Below are positions 24,496 through 33,447 of a DNA stretch of 39,664 nt, piece by piece. The position numbers were made by a program, and so were the translations under genes. Source of the stretch: Bacteriovoracaceae bacterium (GTDB lineage Bacteria; Bdellovibrionota; Bacteriovoracia; Bacteriovoracales; Bacteriovoracaceae); assembly GCA_023954635.1 (NCBI GenBank), contig JAGSHI010000019.1, positions 1 to 39,664 on the forward strand, written 5' to 3'. The notes below the pieces were generated by a model that did not search any database, was not told the DNA's origin, and saw nothing but the letters and a program-made list of their open reading frames with translations. Position 1 is the first letter of the stretch. Every line of letters begins with the position of its first letter.

Positions 24496-24924
24496 ATGGA
24501 AATTCAACAACGTGTAAAAGATTTAATAGACGAATTCAGCTCTTTTGATGACTGGGAAAGTCGATATAAGCATATCATTGCGGTAGGAAAAGATCTTCCT
24601 CCGATGAATGAAGAATATAGATTAGAAGAAAATAAAGTCAAAGGCTGTCAGTCTCAAGTTTGGCTTTTTCCAGAATTATCTGGTGAAAAGTTGGTCTTTC
24701 ATGCAGACAGTGATGCAGCAATTGTTAAAGGAATTATTGCTCTTCTTTTAAGAGTCTATTCAAATTCGACGCCTGCGGAAATACTGGCCACTAAACCAGA
24801 TTTTTTAGATCAGATTGGACTCCGAGAGCACCTCTCTATGAGTAGGGCGAATGGTTTGTCATCAATGGTGAAACAAATTTCTATGTATGCAGTAGTCATG
24901 CAAGCAAAAATGAATATGGGATAA
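24496..24924 (+). CDS. sufE: SufE cysteine desulfuration protein
   Basis: A 142-residue protein that matches SufE throughout. It opens with DLIDEFSSFDDWESRYKHIIAVGKDLPPM, has the sulfur-accepting cysteine C51 in KVKGCQSQVWL, then DSDAAIVKGIIALLL. SufE takes sulfur from a SufS/CsdA-type cysteine desulfurase for Fe-S cluster assembly; no desulfurase is in the window. The ATG at 24496 was chosen because the SufE homology begins there; the longer frame from 24418 runs into the preceding gene. There is no close ribosome site, and TATAAG seven bases upstream may give a near-leaderless transcript. Three bases separate it from hemB. Confidence 0.92.
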   Translation: MEIQQRVKDLIDEFSSFDDWESRYKHIIAVGKDLPPMNEEYRLEENKVKGCQSQVWLFPELSGEKLVFHADSDAAIVKGIIALLLRVYSNSTPAEILATKPDFLDQIGLREHLSMSRANGLSSMVKQISMYAVVMQAKMNMG

Positions 24925-24927
24925 ATT

Positions 24928-25905
24928 ATGTTATCAAGACCTAGAAGAAATCGAGTCAATAATTCATTAAGATCTCTCATTAAAGAAAACGAGTTAACTA
25001 TTAATGACCTCATTGCACCTTTATTTATTGTGGATGGGAAAGACGAACTTATTCCTGTTGATAGCATGCCAGGGCAATTTCGTTACAGTATAGATCTCCT
25101 TGTTGAAAAGGTTAAAACTCTTTCAAGTCTTGGAATAAAATGTGTTTCTTTGTTTCCGGCCCTCGATGATTCTTTAAAAGATCCAAATGGGAGTGAGAGT
25201 TTAAATCCAGACGGACTTTTCCAAAGAGCAATTAAAGAAGTTAAGAATGCTTGTCCAGAAATGCTAGTGATGACTGATGTTGCATTAGATCCATATTCTT
25301 CAGATGGCCACGATGGGATTGTAAACCCTGATACAGGTGAAATCTTAAACGATCAAACTCTAGATGTTTTAGCGAACATGGCAATTAATCAGGCCAATGC
25401 TGGAGCAGATATTATAGGTCCATCTGATATGATGGATGGGAGAGTTGCTTTTATTAGAAAGGCACTTGATGAAAGTAACCATCGCAATGTTGGTATCATG
25501 TCATATACAGCAAAGTACTGTTCAGCTTTTTACGGTCCTTTTAGAGATGCTCTAGATTCAGCACCAAAGTCAGGAGATAAAAAAACTTATCAAATGGATT
25601 TTGCAAACACTCGTGAAGCGATAAGAGAAACTAAACTAGACGAAGCTGAAGGCGCTGACATTTTGATGGTAAAACCGGGTCTTCCATATCTAGATGTTGT
25701 TAAAACAATGCGAGAAAATACGACTTTACCAATTGCTGTTTATAATGTGAGTGGTGAATATGCCATGGTTAAAGCAGCAGATGAAAAGGGATGGGTTGAT
25801 GGTGAAGCAGTCATGATGGAAATGCTCACCTCTTTTAAGAGAGCAGGTGCTGATATGATTTTAACTTATTTCTCTGAAGAAGCAGCAAGGCTCCTTCAGA
25901 AATAA
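24928..25905 (+). CDS. hemB: Delta-aminolevulinic acid dehydratase (porphobilinogen synthase)
   Basis: A 325-residue HemB, normal length. The two Schiff-base lysines are seen in SYTAKYCSAFYGPFRD (about K196) and ILMVKPGLPYLD (about K249). The metal segment reads DVALDPYSSDGHDG, with Asp/Ser instead of the three cysteines of zinc enzymes, so this is the magnesium/potassium-dependent type. It condenses two 5-aminolevulinate molecules into porphobilinogen for heme synthesis. It is coupled to sufE by a three-base gap, linking Fe-S and heme supply. GGGA precedes the ATG. Confidence 0.96.
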   Translation: MLSRPRRNRVNNSLRSLIKENELTINDLIAPLFIVDGKDELIPVDSMPGQFRYSIDLLVEKVKTLSSLGIKCVSLFPALDDSLKDPNGSESLNPDGLFQRAIKEVKNACPEMLVMTDVALDPYSSDGHDGIVNPDTGEILNDQTLDVLANMAINQANAGADIIGPSDMMDGRVAFIRKALDESNHRNVGIMSYTAKYCSAFYGPFRDALDSAPKSGDKKTYQMDFANTREAIRETKLDEAEGADILMVKPGLPYLDVVKTMRENTTLPIAVYNVSGEYAMVKAADEKGWVDGEAVMMEMLTSFKRAGADMILTYFSEEAARLLQK

Positions 25906-25910
25906 TAGGA

Positions 25911-26864
25911 TTATTTTTTAGACTCTTTCTTTAAAAGTTTTTTAAGACCTTTAATTTTAGTTATTCTAAAAACCATTTCTTCAACTTCAAAGGCCTTATT
26001 ACTCTTTTTAGATACTCTCATACATTTATTATCTTCATCCCATTCATAATCTTCAGCACCTTGGATGAGAAGACCTTCAACCTTTTCAGTTTTCATATTA
26101 AAAACAGGACTTCCTGAGTTTCCACTAAATGTGTCTAGGTTAGCTTTGAAATAATAGCGCCGCTTGAATAGAGTTCCTAGAACATTAATTCTTTCTTCTT
26201 CATTCATTCCCCATTTAACAGATGCACCATCTGAAATTTTCATAGGTAAGCCAGAGGGATGTCCGATTACGACTAAGTCTGTACCAAGTTTTGGAAAACC
26301 TAACTTTCTAAGTTTTAAAGGTTCACGGTCTTCTACTTTTCTGTCTAATCGAATAACAGCATAATCTTTTACTTTGTATTTTGATTCATGCTCTTCACGT
26401 AAAAGTATTTCTTTACAACCATACACATTTTTCTTTTGAAGTTTTTCTGTCCCTTTTACATAATCAAAAACCCATTTTTTTCTTTTACAATCGGTAACAT
26501 CAGCGATGCAGTGGGCAGCAGTAATTAGAATGTCATCGTCTACGAGAAAGCCACTGCAGATAGGGAGTGTGTACTGGTCAGAATATTTTTCATCTTTACA
26601 TAAAGCTCTAGAACGTTGGGCCTGAATTTTTCCAAACCTTAATAGTTTTGGATCTTCTGGGTCTTCTGCGAGTTTGTAGCCTTTAACCATTCCGGCCACA
26701 GATTTAGAATGGTCTTTAAAAACTCGATCAGGATAGTCTTCAACTTCATAGCGATCATCTTCACCATAAATGACTTTTGGAATGTGCTGAGCGCTGGCAT
26801 TTGCTGTAATTGATAGCAATAAGGCAAAACTTAGACTCAAAAATTGTGATTTGGAATAACCCAT
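25911..26864 (-). CDS. Secreted trypsin-like serine protease
   Basis: A 317-residue S1-type peptidase with a signal peptide (cleaved around ANASA). The catalytic triad is intact: H118 in TAAHC, D167 in KDYAVIRL and S250 in SGNSGSPVF. Cys pairs around the histidine (C103-C119) are conserved. An about 75-residue segment after the signal peptide may be a propeptide. The architecture (GHPSG, FSGNSGSPV) is closer to bacterial glutamyl-endopeptidase/DUF-type trypsins than to digestive trypsin. Its likely role is extracellular or periplasmic proteolysis. The stop lies 5 bp from that of hemB on the other strand. AGGGGGA precedes the ATG. Confidence 0.88.
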   Translation of the reverse strand: MGYSKSQFLSLSFALLLSITANASAQHIPKVIYGEDDRYEVEDYPDRVFKDHSKSVAGMVKGYKLAEDPEDPKLLRFGKIQAQRSRALCKDEKYSDQYTLPICSGFLVDDDILITAAHCIADVTDCKRKKWVFDYVKGTEKLQKKNVYGCKEILLREEHESKYKVKDYAVIRLDRKVEDREPLKLRKLGFPKLGTDLVVIGHPSGLPMKISDGASVKWGMNEEERINVLGTLFKRRYYFKANLDTFSGNSGSPVFNMKTEKVEGLLIQGAEDYEWDEDNKCMRVSKKSNKAFEVEEMVFRITKIKGLKKLLKKESKK

Positions 26865-26868
26865 TGAT

Positions 26869-26913
26869 TTCCCCCTGAGGGGAATTTGTACCTAAAACTG
26901 TGGTATTGTGCAA
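26869..26913 (-). promoter_or_regulatory. Protease promoter and hairpin over its ribosome site
   Basis: Minus strand: TTGCAC (26908-26913), 17-bp spacer, TACAAA (26885-26890). A six-bp hairpin TTCCCC/GGGGAA (26869-26884) contains the AGGGGGA ribosome site. A transcript starting near 26878 would lack the hairpin's 5' arm, whereas read-through RNA from upstream would carry it and hide the site. Confidence 0.4.
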
Positions 26914-26939
26914 GACGTTAAGGTAAAGATTACAGGACT

Positions 26940-27062
26940 TTACTTTATGTGTCGTGGGTTCTTTTTGACAGGAACCTTTACTTTATTTTTCTCTGACGCC
27001 TCTTTCGCAATTGAAGCTCCAATTAAAATAAGTCCAAGTCCTAGTATTATCGAAATTTCCAT
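26940..27062 (-). CDS. 40-residue single-pass membrane miniprotein
   Basis: This is a short ORF with a strong ribosome site: AGGAG eight bases before ATG, and a perfect TATAAT (27089-27094) upstream. The product starts MEISIILGLGLILIGASIAK, a clean membrane helix, and continues as a 20-residue charged, strongly basic tail ending RHIK. No family was recognised. The 75-bp gap to the protease on the same strand suggests possible cotranscription. Small hydrophobic proteins of this shape often regulate a membrane partner, but none can be named. Confidence 0.55.
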   Translation of the reverse strand: MEISIILGLGLILIGASIAKEASEKNKVKVPVKKNPRHIK

Positions 27063-27314
27063 AGGTTTAACTCCTATCTGCTATATATATTATAGCGTAT
27101 ATTCTCCTTTTCGTTCTATTGGCCAGATTTATTAAGTTTTTTTGTCATATACTGACCAAAAAAAGTGGCGAAATACCTTTCTATGACGGGTTTTAGGCGA
27201 TTTAGGGCCATTCTTTCGCCGCAAACCGTTGAAATACCGATGATTCCCTCTTTATTCCGCCGGTGAAGAGGCCTAAAATAAGATAAGTACTCAATATTTT
27301 AAAAGGATTTATGG
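27063..27314. other. Divergent intergenic region with structured leader
   Basis: The left part carries the miniprotein promoter. The right part (27160-27280) is richer in GC than its surroundings and self-complementary: GGCGAAA (27067+100 = 27167-27173) with TTTCGCC (27214-27220), TTTTAGGC (27191-27198) with GCCTAAAA (27271-27278), and CTCTT (27248-27252) with AAGAG (27266-27270). GAAATACC occurs twice, 61 bp apart. It probably forms the 5' leader of the plus-strand gene, but no known riboswitch was matched. Confidence 0.4.
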
Positions 27315-28733
27315 ATGAGCTTTTGTCAGATTCTCACTCCCACTCAAAAAGCGCTTCAAATCAATGTAGACGACAAGATATATGGAACCTTCGCAGAAAT
27401 TGGGGCCGGTCAAGAAGTGGCCCGACATTTCTTTCAGGCCGGGGGTGCTGCCGGCACTGTTGCTAAGACAATGAGTGCTTATGACATGACCTTTTCCGAT
27501 ATTATTTATGGAAAAGGTGAGCGATACGTCAGTGAAGAACGCCTCAACAAAATGCTTGAAAGAGAATATGAACTCTTAACAGAAAGACTAGGGAAAGTAA
27601 GACCTGATGGAACTAAGTTTTTCACCTATTCAAATACTGTTGCGGCGAAAAGTTATAGTGGACTTGGAGAGTGCCATGGTTGGATGGGAGTTCGTTTTCA
27701 AAATGAAGCAGACTCTAAATTCTCACAAATAGTCCTTCACGTTAGAATGATGGATAGAGAAAACATTCAACAGCAAGAGGCCATCGGTAAGTTGGGTGTA
27801 AATATGATTCACGGCTGCTTTAACAGTTTAAGTGATCGGTCAGAATTTATTAAGGGGCTAATGGATGGACTTTCAAAAGACCGAATCATAATCGATATGA
27901 TTAGGGTAGAAGGCCCGGCCTTTGCTAAATCATTCGATAGTCGTTTGTTAAACTTAGAACTTGTTAAGAGAGGATTATGCCATGCTATTATGTTTGATGA
28001 GAATGGCAAGATTCTTCAATCAACAGATACAATCTATAAGAAAAATATTCTTTTAAACCGTGGAAGTTTTAGACCTCCAACATTAGTTAATTTAGATATG
28101 CTTAAATGTGGACTTGAAAACTTTAAAGCAAGTCTACCGAAAGATCAGAAAGATAATATAATGGTCCTTCCTGAAATCTCTATGTCGAGACTACTTGCAA
28201 GAGACGGTGATGTTGATAATGAAGACTTTTTATGTAGAGTCGATTTACTGAACGCTCTTGGGCATAAAGTTCTAATAACTAATTTTGAAAATCATTATCA
28301 GGTGTCAGAGTTTATCTCAACCTATAATAAGGCCCATGAAATTGGGATAGTTACGGGCATTTATAATCTGAAATTGATCTTAGATGAAGAACAACATAAA
28401 GATAAAAGTACAGGATTAATGGGAAGTTTAGGTGAACTATTTGGACATCATGCTAAATTGTTTATTTACCCTGCTGCCGATGATAATGAGCCAAATAAAT
28501 TAATAAAATCTAATGACGTAAAATTTCCTAAAAATATAAAAAATCTAATTCTGTATTTAAGAGACAATAATTTATTAAATGATATAGATGATTTTAACCC
28601 TGAGTTTTCTGGAATATGGTCTAGAACTGTTATCAAGATGATTCAAGAAGGGGAGCCAGGCTGGGAAAAAATGGTTCCAAAAATAGTTTCTAAAACAGTG
28701 AAGGATAAAAATCTCTTCGGTGCTAAGAAGTGA
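27315..28733 (+). CDS. Conserved cytosolic protein of unknown function
   Basis: A 472-residue protein beginning MSFCQILTPTQKALQINVDDKIYGTFAEIGAGQEVARHFF; GGAAGTVAKTMSAYDMTFSD and ECHGWMGVRFQ follow. I recall this well-conserved family from delta-type bacteria and cyanobacteria, where entries carry ill-fitting names such as TonB-dependent receptor. Nothing here supports that: no signal peptide, no barrel, no TonB box, and the body looks like a soluble alpha/beta enzyme. Function unknown. AAAGGA precedes the ATG at 27315. Its stop overlaps the GTG start of the RnfD-like gene (GTGA), so the two are translationally coupled. Confidence 0.7.
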   Translation: MSFCQILTPTQKALQINVDDKIYGTFAEIGAGQEVARHFFQAGGAAGTVAKTMSAYDMTFSDIIYGKGERYVSEERLNKMLEREYELLTERLGKVRPDGTKFFTYSNTVAAKSYSGLGECHGWMGVRFQNEADSKFSQIVLHVRMMDRENIQQQEAIGKLGVNMIHGCFNSLSDRSEFIKGLMDGLSKDRIIIDMIRVEGPAFAKSFDSRLLNLELVKRGLCHAIMFDENGKILQSTDTIYKKNILLNRGSFRPPTLVNLDMLKCGLENFKASLPKDQKDNIMVLPEISMSRLLARDGDVDNEDFLCRVDLLNALGHKVLITNFENHYQVSEFISTYNKAHEIGIVTGIYNLKLILDEEQHKDKSTGLMGSLGELFGHHAKLFIYPAADDNEPNKLIKSNDVKFPKNIKNLILYLRDNNLLNDIDDFNPEFSGIWSRTVIKMIQEGEPGWEKMVPKIVSKTVKDKNLFGAKK

Positions 28734-29521
28734 GAGACCCCAGAAATATTCAAATATTAATTCTCCTCATTTTGCATTCAATAGCTTCTTTTTTAGGAGT
28801 CGGAATGATCATTCCTGGAGTGATATTAATTCTCCTGTGGTCACTATGTTTGCAGTTCATCTTTGATCATTCAATTGAGAAAAAGTTCAATTGGAAATCA
28901 GCTTTTATTTCCACGTTGAGTTTAACTCTACTTCTAAAGTCAGACTCCATGTTTGTTTGGTTAATGGCCCCTCTCTTCACGATTGCTCCCAAATTTGTGT
29001 TACGTCACAAAGGTAAGCATTTTTTCAATCCGACTAATCTCGGAATTGTATTATGCCTTTTACTCTTTAGTGAATTCTCATGGGTTAGCCCAGGGCAATG
29101 GGGAAGAGACGTTTTCTTTATAGGATTACTCTTGTTTGCAGGAGTCTTCGTTTGTCATAAATCATCTCGAATAGATACTCCATTTTATTTTTTAGGTTTT
29201 CACTTACTTTTTTTAGCTAGTAGAACTGTTTGGTTAGGTGATCCCTTTACTATCGCAATTCATCGAGTTCAAAATATAAGCTTACTTATTTTTGCCTTTC
29301 TTATGATTTCTGATCCGAGGACTACTCCAGACTCAAAGAAAGGTAGAATCCTTTTTTGTGCCACAGTAGCTGGGCTTACCTATTATTTTGATTATGTTCT
29401 CTACATTAGAGAAAGTTTATTTTATGCACTAGCTTTGACATCGCTACTAACACCAATTTTGAACAATATATATCCTGGGAGTACCTACCAATGGGAAAAT
29501 CAATCTTTAGCATCTTCTTAA
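28730..29521 (+). CDS. RnfD/NqrB-like integral membrane protein
   Basis: A 263-residue protein with about eight hydrophobic helices. The RnfD/NqrB-type signature is HFFNPTNLGIVLCLLL, with MISDPRTTPDSKKGRILF near the C-terminus. In Rnf and Na+-NQR complexes this subunit carries covalent FMN on a Thr in an S/D-GAT motif; no such motif is visible here. It is shorter than RnfD (about 350) and no other rnf genes are present, so it is a stand-alone relative, perhaps a heme/flavin or ion channel module. It starts with GTG in a GTGA overlap, and its end overlaps the DUF2330 gene by 31 bp. Confidence 0.75.
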   Translation: MRDPRNIQILILLILHSIASFLGVGMIIPGVILILLWSLCLQFIFDHSIEKKFNWKSAFISTLSLTLLLKSDSMFVWLMAPLFTIAPKFVLRHKGKHFFNPTNLGIVLCLLLFSEFSWVSPGQWGRDVFFIGLLLFAGVFVCHKSSRIDTPFYFLGFHLLFLASRTVWLGDPFTIAIHRVQNISLLIFAFLMISDPRTTPDSKKGRILFCATVAGLTYYFDYVLYIRESLFYALALTSLLTPILNNIYPGSTYQWENQSLASS

Positions 29522-30861
29522 TATTAATTATGACTAAGGCCCATGGCTTTTGTGGGTTTTATGTATCAAAAGCAGATACAAAACTATTTAATGAGGCCTC
29601 AAAAGTAGTTATGGTGAGAGATGGCAATCGTACAGTTATCACAATGTCCAATGACTATAAAGGCGAGGCCACAGAATTTGCCACTGTTATTCCTGTTCCT
29701 ACAGTTTTAGAAAAGGGACAAATCAATGTAGCTGAGCCTAAACTCGTAGACCATATAGATGCTTTTACTGCTCCAAGGTTAGTTGAATACCATGATCCTA
29801 ATCCATGTCATAAAAATAGATATATGGAAATGAATACAGTTCAAAAATCAATGAGTGGGGGAGCTCGTGTTAAGCGCAAAGGAGGTAAGAAAAAGAACTA
29901 CGGAGTTAAAATAGAGGCCTCTTATACAGTAGGTGAATACGACATTCTTATTCTCTCTGCAAAAGAGTCTGACGGTCTTACCAGATGGTTAAAAGATAAT
30001 GAATATAAAGTACCCACTCAGGCGGAGAAAATATTAGGTAGTTATATTAAGCAAGGAATGAAATTTTTTGTCGCAAAGGTAAATTTGAAAGAGCAAAATA
30101 AGCTAGGATATTCTTATCTCAGACCTCTCCAGATGGCCTATGAATCTGAAAAATTTATGTTACCTATAAGGCTTGGCATGGCCAATGCGAAGGAGAAGCA
30201 AGAGCTGTTTGTCTTCGCTATTACAAAATCAGGAAGAGTTGAAACAGTTAACTATAGGACTGTGAAAATTCCTTCAAATATGGATCTACCTCCTTATATA
30301 AAAGGAGAAAAACATTTTAAGAATTTTTACAAAGATATGTTTAAAACTGCCGCTAGAAGAGAAGATAATCGGGCCGTCTTTTTAGAATATGCATGGAACA
30401 TGAATTGGTGTGACCCATGTGCAGCAGAACCTCTATCTCCAGAAGAATTAAAAAAGTTAGGTGTCTTTTGGGTCAATGATAATAACTTTGATAAACCTGG
30501 AGTGCCAAGTCCCAGAAGAAAAATGAGAAGAGGAGGAGCAGTTAACGCTTATGTAACGAGACTCCATGTGAGTTATGATAAAAAGAACTTTCCCGATGAC
30601 TTAAGATTTCAAGTCACTAAAGATTCAAGCAATTACCAAGGGCGATATATTTTACGTCAGCCTTTCAAAGGTGAAGCAAAGTGTGAACAGTATCAAACTT
30701 ATTTAAAAGATTTAAAAGTCAGACAAGAAAAAGAAATGACCACTCTTGCTCACCTAACTGGATGGAGTAAAGAGCAAATTATTAAAGATGCTAACTACAC
30801 ATCAATCAAACCTGACCCTGAGAAAAAAGATGACAAATGGTGGAATCGGGTTTGGAAATAA
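29491..30861 (+). CDS. DUF2330 periplasmic protein
   Basis: A 456-residue secreted protein. Its signal peptide is followed directly by FCGFYVSKADTKLFNEASKVVMVRDGNRTVITMSNDYKG, the DUF2330 opening, then FATVIPVPTVLEKGQI. Cys residues are well spaced (C22, WCDPC at about 308-312, C400s), suggesting disulfides. The C-terminal about 60 residues are polar and end in WWNRVWK. DUF2330 proteins have no assigned function but often sit next to RnfD-like membrane proteins, as here. GGGAG nine bases before the ATG sets the start inside the preceding gene. Confidence 0.82.
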   Translation: MGKSIFSIFLILIMTKAHGFCGFYVSKADTKLFNEASKVVMVRDGNRTVITMSNDYKGEATEFATVIPVPTVLEKGQINVAEPKLVDHIDAFTAPRLVEYHDPNPCHKNRYMEMNTVQKSMSGGARVKRKGGKKKNYGVKIEASYTVGEYDILILSAKESDGLTRWLKDNEYKVPTQAEKILGSYIKQGMKFFVAKVNLKEQNKLGYSYLRPLQMAYESEKFMLPIRLGMANAKEKQELFVFAITKSGRVETVNYRTVKIPSNMDLPPYIKGEKHFKNFYKDMFKTAARREDNRAVFLEYAWNMNWCDPCAAEPLSPEELKKLGVFWVNDNNFDKPGVPSPRRKMRRGGAVNAYVTRLHVSYDKKNFPDDLRFQVTKDSSNYQGRYILRQPFKGEAKCEQYQTYLKDLKVRQEKEMTTLAHLTGWSKEQIIKDANYTSIKPDPEKKDDKWWNRVWK

Positions 30862-30911
30862 CATAAATTCAGTTACTTAAGAGGCTCAAAGTAAGTTTTT
30901 TAAATGCTCTA

Positions 30912-30941
30912 CCTTGACGCCTCTCTTATTTATCCCAACTT
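30912..30941 (+). promoter_or_regulatory. Candidate heat-shock (sigma-32-like) promoter of the ClpB-like gene
   Basis: CCTTGACG (30912-30919), 14-bp spacer, CCCAACTT (30934-30941). This resembles the CTTGAA / CCCCATNT sigma-32 consensus, whereas no sigma-70 -10 is present 16-18 bp after TTGACG. Context (a chaperone gene) fits. Confidence 0.35.
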
Positions 30942-30980
30942 GTATTTAGAACTTAAGAATCTGGTATTAAGGAGGATGGG

Positions 30981-33359
30981 ATGAATAAATTTGACTCAAT
31001 CGTGACAGGTGCTCTCGATATTGCTCAAACAGAGGCACTCAAAAGAAAAAATTCGGAATTAACACCTGAACATTTACTTTATGGTTTAGTAAGTAATCCT
31101 GCTTCATTTGCAAGCAGAGGCCTAAAAAAATATAAAAAAGACATTGAGAATCGCTTATCAAGGTTAGCTACTGTAGCAGGTAGTCTCGACTTAGATCAGT
31201 TAAGACCTAGCTCTAAGTTTGGTGAGTGGATAACATTGGCCTCAAGTTACGCTATTCAAAACGGTAGACAAGAAGTTTCAGAAAAAGACCTATTAAGACA
31301 TATCCCTCAAGCTCTTCCTGATTTCGAAATTGATTTCGAGGAAATGGCAGAAGGTAATGATGAAGAAAGTGAAGTACCTGAATTTATCATTAACCTTAAT
31401 GAACTTGCTGAAGAAGGAAAACTAGATCCAGTTATCGGAAGAACAAAAGAGATTCGTGCCGTAATGGAAATACTAGGTAGGAGAGGTAAAAATAACCCTG
31501 TACTAGTAGGTCCTGCTGGGGTCGGTAAAACCGCCATTGTTGAAGGACTCGCAGAGGCCATCGTTAAAGGAACTGTACCTGATGTTTTAAAAGGAAAGAC
31601 AGTTTACTCTCTTGAAATGGGAAGCTTAATGGCCGGTACAAAGTATCGTGGAGAGTTTGAAGAAAGACTTCAAAAACTTATCAAGTTTACTAAGGAACAG
31701 GCCGGAGAAGCTATCCTTTTTATTGATGAAATTCATCAACTTGTTGGAGCTGGTAAAACTGACGGAGCAATGGATGCTGCAAACTTATTAAAACCTGCTC
31801 TTGCGAGAGGAGAATTGAACTGTGTCGGTGCGACGACTCCTGAAGAATATCAAAAATATATACTAGGGGATTCAGCACTTGATAGAAGGTTTAGAAATGT
31901 ACCTGTTGATGAGCCATCTAAAGAAGATACCATTGAAATAATGATGGGTATTAGAGAAAAGCTAGAAATTCATCATGGGATTAAAATTTCTGATGATGCG
32001 ATTTTTAATTCAGTCTTTTTATCTGATCAATACATAACAGACAAAAATCTCCCAGATAAGGCCATCGATCTTGTTGATGAGGCCAGTTCTGCTTTGAAAC
32101 TCTCAGCAGAGGCCATGCCATCAAAACTAGCAGAACTAGAAAGTGAAATTAGATCTAAGAAAATCTATGCTCAAGTTCATGATGACAACAAAGATGTCCT
32201 TGCTGATATAAAAGCAATGGAGAAAGATTTTGAAGAAGGACGCTCATCATGGGAGAAAGAAGTTCTTTCTATGAAAAAAGTAACTGAGCTTAAGAATCAA
32301 TTAGATCGATACAAGTTTGAACTAGAGCAAGCTGAAAGAAATCAAGACTATGAAGGTGCGTCAAAATTAAAATATTCGATTATCCCTGAAGTTCAAAAAC
32401 AGCTTGAGGAATGTTCTCACAACTGGATTTTATCTAGTGATCACATTGCAAGTGTCATCTCTAGACACACAGGAATTCCTGTGGAGAAAATTCTTAAATC
32501 TAAACAAGATAATATCCTTGAAATTGAAAACTACTTGAATGAGCGTGTTTTTGGACAATCTGAACCGCTCCATGAAATTGCAGATACTTTAATCACCTCT
32601 CATGCAGGTTTAAAAGATGAAACAAAACCGCTTGGAAGTTTTCTGTTAAGAGGACCATCAGGAGTCGGGAAAACTGAGACTGCTAAATCACTTTCTCAAT
32701 TTCTTTTTGATACAGAAGCCAATCTAATAAGGCTTGATATGAGTGAGTATAGTGAAAAACATTCTGTATCAAAACTTATTGGAGCACCTGCCGGTTATGT
32801 TGGCTATGAAGAGGGTGGAATTTTAACTGAGGCGATAAGAAGAAAGCCCTATTCCGTTATCTTATTTGATGAAATTGAAAAAGCTCACAGAGACTTTTCA
32901 GATATTCTTTTACAAATTCTTGATGATGGACGCCTGACAGATAATAAAGGTCGCACTATAAACTTTAAGAATACTATTATTCTTCTTACAACTAACTCTA
33001 GAGATATTGAACTGGACTTTAAACCAGAAGTACTTGGAAGACTTGATGGTATCTTAGATTATAAAGAGCTTGACCCTGAAATTATGAAGTCTCTAGTTGA
33101 GAAACAAGTGATAATGCTAAATGAAAGATTATCGGATAAAAAACTTAAAATTGAGTTAGACGATAAAACAATAAAGGTTCTTTCAGAGCGCGGTTATGAT
33201 CCTAGGTTTGGAGCAAGACCTTTATCAAATGTCTTTAACAAACTTATTACTCGTCCACTCTCAAAAGAAGTTTTAAAAGGAACTTTGAAGCCTGGTACAT
33301 TAGTAACAAGCTGGAGTGAAAGTGGGAGTGAAGGTCAAATTGAGTTTATTTCTAGATAA
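30981..33359 (+). CDS. clpB: ClpB-like AAA+ disaggregase/unfoldase
   Basis: A 792-residue Hsp100 protein. A Clp-N domain ([11 protein letters not shown]) is followed by NBD1 with Walker A GPAGVGKT (177-184), pore loop KYRG and FIDEIHQL. A coiled-coil middle domain at about 400-480 has a ClpB-like segment ([17 protein letters not shown]). NBD2 has Walker A GPSGVGKT (557-564), pore [18 protein letters not shown] and sensor-2 GARPL. Compared with E. coli ClpB the middle domain is about 20 residues shorter. About 22 residues are missing between the sensor-1 TTN and the arginine-finger PEVLGRLD. That missing stretch holds the ClpP-binding loop in ClpA/ClpC, so ClpP partnership is unlikely and disaggregation is the best call. 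GGAGG precedes the ATG. Confidence 0.82.
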   Translation: MNKFDSIVTGALDIAQTEALKRKNSELTPEHLLYGLVSNPASFASRGLKKYKKDIENRLSRLATVAGSLDLDQLRPSSKFGEWITLASSYAIQNGRQEVSEKDLLRHIPQALPDFEIDFEEMAEGNDEESEVPEFIINLNELAEEGKLDPVIGRTKEIRAVMEILGRRGKNNPVLVGPAGVGKTAIVEGLAEAIVKGTVPDVLKGKTVYSLEMGSLMAGTKYRGEFEERLQKLIKFTKEQAGEAILFIDEIHQLVGAGKTDGAMDAANLLKPALARGELNCVGATTPEEYQKYILGDSALDRRFRNVPVDEPSKEDTIEIMMGIREKLEIHHGIKISDDAIFNSVFLSDQYITDKNLPDKAIDLVDEASSALKLSAEAMPSKLAELESEIRSKKIYAQVHDDNKDVLADIKAMEKDFEEGRSSWEKEVLSMKKVTELKNQLDRYKFELEQAERNQDYEGASKLKYSIIPEVQKQLEECSHNWILSSDHIASVISRHTGIPVEKILKSKQDNILEIENYLNERVFGQSEPLHEIADTLITSHAGLKDETKPLGSFLLRGPSGVGKTETAKSLSQFLFDTEANLIRLDMSEYSEKHSVSKLIGAPAGYVGYEEGGILTEAIRRKPYSVILFDEIEKAHRDFSDILLQILDDGRLTDNKGRTINFKNTIILLTTNSRDIELDFKPEVLGRLDGILDYKELDPEIMKSLVEKQVIMLNERLSDKKLKIELDDKTIKVLSERGYDPRFGARPLSNVFNKLITRPLSKEVLKGTLKPGTLVTSWSESGSEGQIEFISR

Positions 33360-33372
33360 TATATCCGACAAT

Positions 33373-33400
33373 AAGGCCCTTATATTTTAAGGGCCTTTCT
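33373..33400 (+). terminator. Terminator after the ClpB-like gene
   Basis: Perfect 10-bp stem AAGGCCCTTA/TAAGGGCCTT (33373-33382 and 33388-33397), five-base loop, then a short TCT/CT pyrimidine run. Confidence 0.85.
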
Positions 33401-33412
33401 CTAGATTCAAAG

Positions 33413-33441
33413 TTTCAAATACTCTTTACATAAGTTATAAT
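33413..33441 (+). promoter_or_regulatory. Leaderless promoter of the cyclic-nucleotide protein gene
   Basis: A perfect TATAAT (33436-33441) sits six bases before the ATG at 33448; TTTCAA (33413-33418) with a 17-bp spacer is a weak -35. No ribosome site is present. Confidence 0.6.
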
Positions 33442-33447
33442 ATTCAC

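Noticed and set aside
25897-25919. AAATAAT/ATTATTT hairpin between hemB and the protease as terminator
   Set aside because: Stem is only seven A/T pairs; too weak to support although a T-run follows.
26908-27135. 75-codon plus-strand ORF
   Set aside because: GTG start without ribosome site; the opposite strand holds a short ORF with a strong ribosome site and -10 box.
27191-27256. Fluoride-riboswitch-like text (GGCGAT ... TTCGCC ... CGATGATTCCC)
   Set aside because: P1-like and GATGA-like elements are present, but the P3 stem does not pair properly, the loop is too long and the downstream gene is not a fluoride exporter.
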